Positions 49,053-58,663 of a DNA stretch of 64,000 bases are shown piece by piece; the first letter of the stretch is position 1, and the number at the start of each line of letters is the position of its first letter. Made by a program: the position numbers and the translations under genes. This DNA comes from Pseudomonadota bacterium (lineage in GTDB: Bacteria; Pseudomonadota; Gammaproteobacteria; Pseudomonadales; Pseudohongiellaceae): assembly GCA_027623555.1 (NCBI GenBank), contig JAQBSZ010000018.1, forward strand, positions 19,214 through 83,213, given 5' to 3'. The notes beneath the pieces were generated by a model. That model was not told where the DNA came from. It was given only the letters and a program-made list of their open reading frames with translations, and did no database searches.

Positions 49053-49087
49053 AAAAGGTGCGTCCTGCAATGGACTCACCTTTTTTT
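49053..49087 (+). terminator. Rho-independent terminator after the monooxygenase fragment
   Basis: Stem AAAAGGTG(C)GTCC / GGAC(T)CACCTTTT with one mismatch, loop TGCAAT, then seven T residues. The surviving terminator suggests that the gene was once expressed. Confidence 0.8.
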
Positions 49088-49157
49088 ACGCCTGCAAACT
49101 ACCAGTTAAAATCCGAACTGGTCAAGCCTCCATATTTGAGGCTCTGGAAACTCTGAA

Positions 49158-49191
49158 TTGTCATATTACTGTCACATAAAAAACCTATAGT
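49158..49191 (+). promoter_or_regulatory. Pho box and -10 of pstS
   Basis: TTGTCATATTACTGTCAC at 49158-49175 fits the PhoB consensus of two 7-base repeats with a 4-base spacer. A -10-like TATAGT at 49186-49191 follows 10 bases later, the geometry of PhoB-activated promoters. The start codon is 56 bases further on. Confidence 0.78.
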
Positions 49192-49247
49192 CCTGCCCAG
49201 AGACTCAAGTTTTAGTTCTGGATATTCAATAACCGTGGAGGCATGAC

Positions 49248-50234
49248 ATGCGTTCGATTCATCTTGGCAGGATTATTATTACTTTTGTGGCGCAGGCATT
49301 GCTTGTTCAGTCGGGAATCTCTGTATATGCCGCTGAAATTGACACCGAAATTCCAGTCTACGAGCGAACCAGCGGCGTTTCTGGCAACCTCTCCAGCGTC
49401 GGCTCAGACACCCTCGCAAATTTGATGACCCTGTGGGCCGAAGAATTCAAGCGTCTATATCCCAATGTAAATATCCAGATTCAGGCCGCTGGCTCTTCGA
49501 CCGCTCCGCCGGCTCTCACCGAACAAACGTCAAACATCGGTCCCATGAGCCGGGAGATGAAAGACAACGAGATCCAGGCATTCGAAGCTCGATATGGCTA
49601 TAAGCCAACCGCCATTCCGGTGGCCATAGATGCCCTCGCGGTATATGTGCACAAAGACAATCCAATCGAAGGCATGACTCTGCCCCAGATTGATGCCATT
49701 TTTTCCTCGAACCAGCGTTGCGGTTATGCCCAAAGCATCTCTAATTGGGGTGATCTGGGTATGCGCGAGGCCTGGGAGCGACGCGACATTCAACTCTTCG
49801 GACGCAACTCGGTTTCCGGCACTTATGGCTATTTCAAGGAAGCTGCACTGTGTGATGGAGACTTCAAGAATAATGTGAATGAACAGCCAGGTTCTGCATC
49901 TGTTGTGCAGTCTGTGAGCACTTCAATTAACGGTATCGGTTATTCGGGTATTGGCTATCGCACTTCCGGTGTGCGCTCTGTGCCAATTGCGCGTTCTGCT
50001 GATAGTGAATTCTATGAAGCCACAGCGGAAAATTCTGTCGCTGGCAATTATCCACTCGCCCGGTTCCTGTATGTTTACGTGAACAAGGCACCGAATCAGC
50101 CCTTGCCACCGCTTGAGAGAGAATTTATCAAGCTGATTCTGTCACAATCGGGACAAGCCATCGTGCTGAAAGATGGCTATATAGCGTTGCCTGCGCAGGT
50201 AGTTAGCGGCACGATGCAGAATCTGGATATGTGA
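49248..50234 (+). CDS. pstS: Phosphate ABC transporter substrate-binding protein
   Basis: Periplasmic phosphate receptor of the Pst system. It starts with a signal peptide (about 27 residues, ending VYAAEI) and has the phosphate-loop words [41 protein letters not shown] and [17 protein letters not shown], which bind the anion. 328 aa. The gene is separated from pstC by a terminator and a second Pho box, so it can be expressed in excess. Confidence 0.96.
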   Translation: MRSIHLGRIIITFVAQALLVQSGISVYAAEIDTEIPVYERTSGVSGNLSSVGSDTLANLMTLWAEEFKRLYPNVNIQIQAAGSSTAPPALTEQTSNIGPMSREMKDNEIQAFEARYGYKPTAIPVAIDALAVYVHKDNPIEGMTLPQIDAIFSSNQRCGYAQSISNWGDLGMREAWERRDIQLFGRNSVSGTYGYFKEAALCDGDFKNNVNEQPGSASVVQSVSTSINGIGYSGIGYRTSGVRSVPIARSADSEFYEATAENSVAGNYPLARFLYVYVNKAPNQPLPPLEREFIKLILSQSGQAIVLKDGYIALPAQVVSGTMQNLDM

Positions 50235-50282
50235 TTCAAATTCGCCTCCATTTGTATTGAAAGCAGCGTAGTATTTGATGTG

Positions 50283-50314
50283 AAAAGTCTGGATCGACTC
50301 GAGCCGGACTTTTT
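50283..50314 (+). terminator. Terminator between pstS and pstC
   Basis: Ten-pair stem AAAAGTCTGG / CCGGACTTTT (one G.U), loop ATCGACTCGAG, then T residues. Readthrough may feed pstCAB. Confidence 0.75.
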
Positions 50315-50342
50315 CATGGATAAGTGAAAAAGTGTGACGATT

Positions 50343-50360
50343 CTGTCATGTGTCTGTAAT
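50343..50360 (+). promoter_or_regulatory. Pho box of pstCAB-phoU
   Basis: CTGTCATGTGTCTGTAAT is very close to the PhoB consensus. It is 32 bases before the pstC ATG. Possible -10 words (TACTTT or GATAAG) follow within 5 to 15 bases, but none is ideal. Confidence 0.7.
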
Positions 50361-50392
50361 AAAGTACTTTGATAAGCAATCAAGATCATTAG

Positions 50393-52723
50393 ATGGCCAA
50401 AGATCCAGATCAGTTAGATGCGCGGGAAGCACAATTGAATTCCACTTCAGTGCTGGATATGACGTCCCCCCGCCTGAAGTTTCGGCGCAAACTGCGCCAT
50501 TTTTACGATCGTGCCGCTAAAGTTGCCATTGGTATTGGGGGCATTGGTGTCATAGTGGCTATTCTGCTTATTTTTCTTTATCTCTTCTATGAAGTGATTC
50601 CCCTGTTCAAGGCCGCGTCGGTGGCAGAGGTTAATCAATACCAATTGGAAGTGGCCGAGATGGCTCCGGGTTTGCACCTCGCAATCGAGGAGCAATCAGA
50701 AATAGGCATGCGACTGGATCAATCTGGAACCTTCCTGTTTTTCAATCTCGAAGATGGCACTACTGTCTCTGCAATTCCTGTGTCTTTGCCCGAAGCGACC
50801 ACCATAACAGCATTTACTCTCGATACTGAAGCGAGCGGTATAGTGGCGCTGGGTTTGAGTAACGGGCAGGTTGTTATTGTCGCGTACGGGTATGAAACGT
50901 CTTATGCTCAAATTGACAATGTGCGCACCATAACTCCTGTCGTCAGCTATCCTTTCGGAACCGAACCTTATCAGCTGTTCAGCGGACAGGAAGTGATTGC
51001 ATTGGCATTGCGTACGCGCGGAGAATCCATGTTGCTGGCTGGCAGTAATAGCGCCGGCCAGGGTTCTTTGGTTCGAGTGAGCAAGCAGACCAATCTTCTC
51101 GCCGCGTTTTCCCGGGGCGGTGAAGCGCGCAGTTTCGATACCACTGTGGCGACTATTCCGATGTCAGTGGATGGCACTACTCAAATGTATATCGAAGGTG
51201 ATCAGCGGTGGTTGTACTTCATTGCTGCCAATGGGCTCATCCGCATACTTGATATGAGTGCTGCTTTGAACAACGCCGCCTCCCAGTTCGAAATTGAAAC
51301 CTTTCTGACAGTGGATGGGGCAAGACCTACCCGAATTGCGTTTATGCTGGGTGGCATATCACTTCTGGTTGCGGATGACCGGGGCATTGTTTCCCAATGG
51401 TTCCTGATTCGCGAAGGTGATCGCACACGGCTGCAGAGAGTACGAGACTTCACTCCTTCAACCAGTCCCATAGTCGCGCTCTCACCAGAGCAACGACGCA
51501 AAAATTTTGTGGTAGCTGATGCAACAGGTGCAGTCTCTATCTATAACTCCACCGCGCATAGAGAAGTGTTTTCAGAACAGTTGCTCACGTCCAAACCTGA
51601 TGCGATGGCTATCTCGCCCCGCGGCGATGCATTGCTGATTGAGTCTGCCGGCAATATCGGCTTCTGGCGCGTTGCAAACGAGCACCCGGAAGTATCCTGG
51701 ACAGCGCTTTGGGACAAGGTCTGGTACGAAAGTTATACCGAGCCGGAATATATCTGGCAGTCATCGGCAGCCACCAATGAATTTGAGCCCAAGTATTCCC
51801 TGGTGCCGCTTTCATTTGGCACTCTCAAAGCCGCTTTCTACGCCATGCTGTTCGCGGCACCACTGGCGATATGTGGAGCGATTTTTACTGGCTACTTTAT
51901 GGCGCCTGGAATGCGACGAAAAGTAAAGCCCTTGATTGAGTTGATGGAAGCTTTACCAACAGTGGTGTTGGGTTTTCTTGCAGGACTCTGGTTGGCACCA
52001 TTCGTTGAAAAAAATCTGCTGGGAATTTTCAGTATTATAATAATTCTGCCCGTTTCTATCCTGTTAGCCAGCTTTGTCTGGATGCAATTACTGCACAATT
52101 GGCGCCACCGTATACCGGAGGGTTGGGAAGCAGGAATGCTGATACCAGTGATTCTCGTCTTCGGCTATCTGTCGTTTGCTCTGGCGACGCCAGTTGAGCA
52201 AATATTCTTTGAAGGAGACCTTCGTTTCTGGATAAGTAACGATCTTGGCATAACCTATGATCAGCGTAACGCGCTGGTAGTTGGTTTCGCCATGGGGTTT
52301 GCCGTGATACCTACGATCTTTACTATTGCAGAAGATGCCATCTTCACAGTTCCCAAACATTTGACATATGGATCCCTCGCGTTGGGGGCAAATCCCTGGC
52401 AGAGTCTTTACAGAGTCGTATTGCCCACGGCCAGTCCAGGTATTTTCAGCGCGCTGATGATCGGCATGGGGCGGGCTGTGGGCGAAACCATGATTGTATT
52501 GATGGCTACAGGCAACACGCCAATTATGGATATAAACATCTTCGAAGGCATGCGCACACTGGCCGCAAATATAGCGGTCGAAATTCCGGAGTCGGAAGTT
52601 GATAGCACGCACTATCGCATTTTGTTCCTGGCCGCTTTGGTGCTTTTCACGTTCACATTTGTCTTCAACACAGTGGCAGAAATAGTCAGACAACGCTTGC
52701 GTAGAAAGTACAGCACTATATGA
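50393..52723 (+). CDS. pstC: Phosphate ABC transporter permease PstC, long form
   Basis: 776 residues, of which only the C-terminal 280 are the usual permease domain (six helices; the EAA loop is LTYGSLALGANPWQSLYRVVLP). The N-terminal part has one helix (about 41-66) and then a large periplasmic domain of about 400 residues with beta-propeller-like repeats (SNGQVVIVAYGYE, DATGAVSIYNS). This long form is typical of many gammaproteobacteria. The last four bases overlap pstA (ATGA). Confidence 0.94.
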   Translation: MAKDPDQLDAREAQLNSTSVLDMTSPRLKFRRKLRHFYDRAAKVAIGIGGIGVIVAILLIFLYLFYEVIPLFKAASVAEVNQYQLEVAEMAPGLHLAIEEQSEIGMRLDQSGTFLFFNLEDGTTVSAIPVSLPEATTITAFTLDTEASGIVALGLSNGQVVIVAYGYETSYAQIDNVRTITPVVSYPFGTEPYQLFSGQEVIALALRTRGESMLLAGSNSAGQGSLVRVSKQTNLLAAFSRGGEARSFDTTVATIPMSVDGTTQMYIEGDQRWLYFIAANGLIRILDMSAALNNAASQFEIETFLTVDGARPTRIAFMLGGISLLVADDRGIVSQWFLIREGDRTRLQRVRDFTPSTSPIVALSPEQRRKNFVVADATGAVSIYNSTAHREVFSEQLLTSKPDAMAISPRGDALLIESAGNIGFWRVANEHPEVSWTALWDKVWYESYTEPEYIWQSSAATNEFEPKYSLVPLSFGTLKAAFYAMLFAAPLAICGAIFTGYFMAPGMRRKVKPLIELMEALPTVVLGFLAGLWLAPFVEKNLLGIFSIIIILPVSILLASFVWMQLLHNWRHRIPEGWEAGMLIPVILVFGYLSFALATPVEQIFFEGDLRFWISNDLGITYDQRNALVVGFAMGFAVIPTIFTIAEDAIFTVPKHLTYGSLALGANPWQSLYRVVLPTASPGIFSALMIGMGRAVGETMIVLMATGNTPIMDINIFEGMRTLAANIAVEIPESEVDSTHYRILFLAALVLFTFTFVFNTVAEIVRQRLRRKYSTI

Positions 52724-54416
52724 AAATTAAAATCGATAAATGGTTGTCTACAGGCACACCCTGGATCTGGCTTAACGCAGGCGCGGTGGCAATCAGCATT
52801 GTCATGGTTGTAGGCCTGCTGCTGATTCTGGTGGCGCGCGGTATGACACATTTCTGGCCCAGCGATGTCATGCAGGCAATTTACACTCCACCAGTCAGCT
52901 CGTCAGAGCCACTCTCGACTCAAATTATTGGTGAATTTGTGGAGCGAGAATCTGTCATTGCCCAGCAATTAATCTCATCCGGTATTCCTGTGGATCCAGC
53001 ACAGGAATATTACGATAGACAATTGCTGAAGCTTGGCAATAGAGATCTGACCGGCGCCGATTTCTCCTGGGTATTAACTGATTTCATCTCGGGGATTGAG
53101 TATCCCGAGCATCTGGTCGTGCTGGAGCGGCGGGAGTGGGGTAATTTTTACGGATTTTTAAGGGAAGTACGTGAAGGTGGTGAAACCGTTGACAGCGCAG
53201 ATTCACCAGATCAGGCAGATACAAATTTGTGGCTGGAATTTACTGAGCGACTGCAGCGTGCATTGTCACTGCATGATGAAATTTACCGTATAGAAAATCT
53301 TGAAATCGGACAGATCAATTATGGCATGGAACGACTGCGTCTCGAGCAACGCCGGCTGGAACTGAATGGGCAGGATTCAATTGAGGCGATTGCGGATATC
53401 AATGCACGCCGTACAGTGCTGGAATCAGAGTACGAAAGTCTGCAAGACAATTTGCTGGACCTGTACAGTCAGATCAATCGGGATTCGGCACTTTTCGGCT
53501 CTGCAAATGATAGAGAAACCGAGATTGAGATTGCAGATATTGTGCGCGCCTATCAACCAAACAAGATGAATCTGCTGGCAAAAATTGGCGGCTATTTTTC
53601 CAAGCTCGGCGAGTTTCTCACCGATGATCCCCGCGAAGCCAACACTGAAGGCGGCATATTTCCAGCGATTTTTGGCACCGTGATGATGGTGATGCTGATG
53701 TCAGTCTTCGTTACGCCATTCGGTGTGGTGGCTGCGGTCTATTTGCGCGAATATGCGCAGCAAGGGTTTATCACCCGAGCAGTACGTATCGCAGTAAACA
53801 ATCTCGCTGGGGTACCCTCAATCGTATATGGCGTGTTTGGACTTGGATTTTTTATCTATATTCTTGGCGGAGAAATCGACCAACTCTTCTACCCCGAAGC
53901 ACTGCCAGCGCCTACATTTGGCACACCTGGTTTATTGTGGGCTTCCATCACTCTGGCGTTGCTTACAGTGCCAGTCGTCATTGTGGCAACTGAGGAAGGT
54001 CTTGCACGAATTCCGCGCAGCGTGCGCGAAGGCAGCCTTGCACTTGGCGCAACCAAGTTTGAAACTTTGTGGCGTGTTGTATTACCAATGGCAAGTCCAG
54101 CGATGATGACCGGTCTGATTCTGGCAGTAGCACGTGCCGCTGGAGAGGTGGCACCTTTGATGCTGGTTGGAGTTGTCAAGCTGGCACCGTCATTGCCGCT
54201 GGACGGCAATTATCCGTACCTGCATCTGGAGCAGAAGTTTATGCATCTTGGCTTTCATATCTATGATGTCGGGTTTCAAAGTCCAAATATAGAAGCAGCG
54301 CGGCCCCTGGTTTTTGCCACGGCATTGCTGCTGGTAATTGTAATTGCCTTGTTGAATTTCAGTGCGGTAGCGCTGAGAAATCACTTGCGCGAAAAATACA
54401 AGTCATTGGATGTCTG

Positions 54417-54417
<1 letters not shown>
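52720..54417 (+). CDS. pstA: Phosphate ABC transporter permease PstA, long form
   Basis: 565 residues. An N-terminal helix (about 16-42) is followed by a periplasmic region of about 250 residues with a coiled-coil-like stretch ([27 protein letters not shown]). The C-terminal permease domain (about 310-555) contains the EAA-like loop [20 protein letters not shown]. The insertion before the permease is longer than in E. coli PstA. Coupled to pstC and, by a one-base overlap, to pstB. Confidence 0.94.
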
Positions 54418-55298
<881 letters not shown>

Positions 55299-55370
55299 TG
55301 CAGCGCCAATCAGCCAATAAAGGTGACACAATCAGCAATTAGAGACTGCTATATATAGTAGGAATAACAT

Positions 55371-56096
55371 ATGAAATCTTCAGCCAAGAATCATGGACAT
55401 CACATTTCGCAACAGTTCAATGAAGAACTGGAAGATGCGAAGAATCACATGCTTGAAATGGGTGGAATAATTGAAAAGCGACTCACCGATGCCATTGCTT
55501 CGATACTCGATACCGACAGCGGCGTGGCTTCGCGCGTGATTGAGGAAGACGATGCTATCGATTCCATGGAGGTGATGATCGATGAGGAATGCAATCTGAT
55601 CATCGCTCGCCGCCAACCGGCCGCCAGCGATTTACGCATGGTGCTTGGCATCATCAAGGCTGTGCGCGACCTGGAACGCATCGGCGATGAGACGTCGAAA
55701 ATCGCCTGGATGTCGATTAAATTAAGCGAAGAAGGCGATTTTCCAGGAGGCTTCGTTGAATTTCGGCGATTGAGTGAACGGGTTAGCAAGATGGTGAATA
55801 TGGCCCTTGACTGCTTCGCACGCTATGACGCCGAGGCTGCGGTTGAAGTAGCACAGTATGACGCTACCATCGACATGGAGTATGACAGCGCCATGCGCGC
55901 CATGATTACTTACATGATGGAAGATCCACGCAGTATTACGCGCATTCTCAACGTGCTTTGGGCGTTGCGTGCCCTTGAACGAATTGGTGATCATGCCAAG
56001 AACATCTGTGAGCACGTTATCTATGTGGTTAAAGGCATGGACGTGCGCCATGGTAAATTGGACAGCATGGCCGAAAAAATAAAAACTGATGAATAA
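55371..56096 (+). CDS. phoU: Phosphate-signalling regulator PhoU
   Basis: Two repeats of a three-helix PhoU domain in 241 aa, with the metal-binding EEDDAIDSMEVMIDEECNLII and the ALERIGDHAKNICEHVIY motifs. It joins Pst activity to the PhoR sensor and represses the Pho regulon when phosphate is plentiful. The gap to pstB is 72 bases. Convergent with phoR; only 1 base between the stops. Confidence 0.96.
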   Translation: MKSSAKNHGHHISQQFNEELEDAKNHMLEMGGIIEKRLTDAIASILDTDSGVASRVIEEDDAIDSMEVMIDEECNLIIARRQPAASDLRMVLGIIKAVRDLERIGDETSKIAWMSIKLSEEGDFPGGFVEFRRLSERVSKMVNMALDCFARYDAEAAVEVAQYDATIDMEYDSAMRAMITYMMEDPRSITRILNVLWALRALERIGDHAKNICEHVIYVVKGMDVRHGKLDSMAEKIKTDE

Positions 56097-56097
56097 T

Positions 56098-57477
56098 TTA
56101 CGAAACTTTAGCGGCTATTTTTCCTGATTCGTTTTCTGCTTTTAACTCAGTCGGTTTTTTTACCGCCGTTTTTGTCTTGTTTTCAATTAATCTTGAGCGA
56201 GGAAGGCGACACGTAAAGCGACTGCCTTTGCCTAATTCGCTTTCGATCAGCAGTTCACCGCCATGACGCGACAGGATGTGTTTGACAATGGCAAGACCCA
56301 ATCCGGTACCGCCACTGTCAGATGATCGACTACTGTCTACTCGGTAGAAGCGCTCAGTAAGACGCGGAATATGTTTCTGCTCTATGCCAGCGCCATTGTC
56401 AGCCACACAGATTTCCAGATACTTTTTCAGCCTGCGCACAACCACTGTGATCTTGCCATTTGCAGGAGTGTACTTGGCGGCATTTCCAATCAAATTGGAT
56501 AATGCACTATAAATCTCACTGCGCTTGCCTTCGAATATCACGCCTTCAGCACATTGAATCTCGAATTGATGGGATTTGCTGGCAAACATCTGCTGAGTGT
56601 CATTTTCAATTTCCCCCAGCAAGCTGAGAATGTCGATACTCTCCAGTTGTTTTGCAGAAGTTTCAGTTTCAAGAGAAGCCAGGGTTAGCAGATCCCTGAC
56701 TATATTTTCCATGCGGATGGATTGTGCTCGCATCTGCCGCATTGGATTTTGCCATTTCTCATCAAGATCCTGCATGTTATCCATTATCGCTTCGAGATAA
56801 CCTTTTATCACCGTTATCGGTGTGCCGAGTTCATGCGAAACATTGCCAACGAAGTCCTTACGCATGGACTCCAGTCGGTGCAGCTGGGTAATATCGCGTA
56901 CGATCATCAGTCGTTCATGCTCCCCGAACAGGGCAATCTGGAACTCCAGCATGCGACTATTACCTCGTGGCGCATTGATTTTCAGTGTGTCCGAGTATTT
57001 CTCCTGGTGGTAGTAGTCGGCAAAGCGAGGGTCACGAATCAGATTGGTGACTGACTGATTCCGGTCCTTGGGATATTGCAACCCGAGCAGATTTTCACAA
57101 GCCAGATTCCACCAATCAAGATTGCCCTTTTTGTTAATCATGATCACGCCGATTTCCAGTGCGACGGATGATTCCTGGGCTTTGTTAATGATGTTCTCCA
57201 GATAGGCGCTGGCCTTTCGCTCCTGGTTTTGCAACCGGTAGATGCCGTCAAAAATCGCGCCCCACACACCAAAGCTTTCTGGCGGATCTGACTGATTCAG
57301 TGTTGGATCTTTCGCCAGCCATAGATCCAGGCGTCGCAACTGGAACAAGTTCAAAGCGGAGTACAGCAACAGCGAGAGAAGCAGAGTCAGTGTCATCTGG
57401 CCCAGCAGGAAACCGATACCAGCTGCCATGGCCAGCATCAACAGTAATCGCTTCAGTTCGGATCGCCAGGGTCGCAT
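56098..57477 (-). CDS. phoR: Phosphate regulon sensor histidine kinase
   Basis: Membrane kinase of the PhoR type. The frame is open to ATG 57516, but ATG 57477 (MRPWRSELKRLLLMLAM) starts directly before the first helix and is preferred. Two helices (about 10-45), a PAS-like region, the phosphorylated His in VGNVSHELGTPITVIKG, the N box LSNLIGNAAKYTP and the G boxes ADNGAGIEQ and GGTGLGLAIVKH follow. It is downstream of phoB on the same strand, but separated by about 280 bases. Confidence 0.93.
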   Translation of the reverse strand: MRPWRSELKRLLLMLAMAAGIGFLLGQMTLTLLLSLLLYSALNLFQLRRLDLWLAKDPTLNQSDPPESFGVWGAIFDGIYRLQNQERKASAYLENIINKAQESSVALEIGVIMINKKGNLDWWNLACENLLGLQYPKDRNQSVTNLIRDPRFADYYHQEKYSDTLKINAPRGNSRMLEFQIALFGEHERLMIVRDITQLHRLESMRKDFVGNVSHELGTPITVIKGYLEAIMDNMQDLDEKWQNPMRQMRAQSIRMENIVRDLLTLASLETETSAKQLESIDILSLLGEIENDTQQMFASKSHQFEIQCAEGVIFEGKRSEIYSALSNLIGNAAKYTPANGKITVVVRRLKKYLEICVADNGAGIEQKHIPRLTERFYRVDSSRSSDSGGTGLGLAIVKHILSRHGGELLIESELGKGSRFTCRLPRSRLIENKTKTAVKKPTELKAENESGKIAAKVS

Positions 57478-57759
57478 GTTTTTCCTGTCAGTATTGCAGC
57501 CGTGGAACTGCGGCAAAAATTCACATTTGTCTGCACTGAATAGCGCAGGTATGTAGCTAAATTATGGCTTTAGCCAGCTTTGGATTGTATTGACTTTGTA
57601 TTGTCTCTTCTACCCCATTTAGCGATTGACAGTGGCGCAACTTGGCCTCACAGCCGCGCCCGCAATTGATCGGATTGATGCAGACTGATTCAGGGTTTTT
57701 TGGCAGGGCAGTAACAAAGAGGAGAACAGGGTAAAAGCGTCGTCAGGCAAACTTGATTG

Positions 57760-58503
57760 TTATGCAGCCTTGATCGAGAAACGATAGCCAGCCCCGCGCA
57801 CCGTCTGAATCAGCCGGGAATAATCGATGGAGGCATTGGTATTTGCAGAGAGTGCTATGCGAAGGCGCCGTATATGCACGTCGATGGTACGTTCTTCGAG
57901 ATAGACATTGGCTCCCCACACCGAATTCTGGATGTGATCACGACTGAATACTTTTTCCTGGTTCTGCAGGAAGAATTTCAGCAAGCGGAACTCAGTTGGC
58001 CCCATTTCCACCGGCTTGTCTTCGATAGACACACGGTGACTGGTGGGATCCAGTAGCAAGTCAAACACGCGCAGCGCCTTGTCTTTCTGTTTGCCATTGG
58101 CGCGACGCAATACAGTCTTGATGCGTGCGACCAGTTCGCGCGGCGAAAAAGGTTTGGTGACATAGTCATCAACACCTTCGCTCAAGCCCTGCACCTTGTT
58201 GTCTTCACTCGTCTTGGCAGTGAGCATGATAATTGGAATATTGGAGGTGACGGCATCCCGGCGCAGGCGCCGTGCCAGCTCAATGCCGGAACCGCCGGGC
58301 AACATCCAGTCAAGCAACACCAGGTCTGGCTTGTTATCGATAATGGATATATGCGCTTCGAGGGCATTGGCAGCGCTGAAGCTATTAAAGCCAGCAAGGT
58401 TCAGCGTGATGCCAATCATGTCTCGAATAGCGGGTTCGTCGTCAACGATCAGGATCGTGGATTCTGGCATTGTTTCAGATGCAATATAGTGCAAATTCTC
58501 CAT
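57760..58503 (-). CDS. phoB: Phosphate regulon response regulator
   Basis: OmpR-type regulator: receiver domain with acidic pair DDE and phospho-acceptor D65 in LVLLDWMLPGGSG, then a winged-helix DNA-binding domain ending VRGAGYRF. The first ATG (58503) gives 247 aa, but ATG 58470 (MPESTILIVDDEP) fits the normal family start better. With the promoter described below, the 58503 start would leave almost no leader. Neither start has a strong ribosome binding site. Confidence 0.94.
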   Translation of the reverse strand: MENLHYIASETMPESTILIVDDEPAIRDMIGITLNLAGFNSFSAANALEAHISIIDNKPDLVLLDWMLPGGSGIELARRLRRDAVTSNIPIIMLTAKTSEDNKVQGLSEGVDDYVTKPFSPRELVARIKTVLRRANGKQKDKALRVFDLLLDPTSHRVSIEDKPVEMGPTEFRLLKFFLQNQEKVFSRDHIQNSVWGANVYLEERTIDVHIRRLRIALSANTNASIDYSRLIQTVRGAGYRFSIKAA

Positions 58504-58516
58504 TAGGACAGGCCCT

Positions 58517-58550
58517 ATTTAATCAGCAGTATATTACAGTTTAGTGACAA
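58517..58550 (-). promoter_or_regulatory. Pho box and -10 of phoB
   Basis: On the minus strand, TTGTCACTAAACTGTAAT (58533-58550) is followed after 10 bases by TTAAAT (58517-58522). This is the expected arrangement for autoregulated phoB. Confidence 0.72.
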
Positions 58551-58663
58551 AAGTCGTCAGGAACGGTACTCGTCTTCATCTCTGTTAAAATTCAATTCAT
58601 TGTATTTGAACTATTTATTCGGGTTCTTTTCAATTATTCAGACAGGAGACAACACGCACTTCT

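Noticed and set aside
52088..52693. A 201-codon open frame on the minus strand inside pstC
   Set aside because: Opposite a conserved permease domain; composition only.
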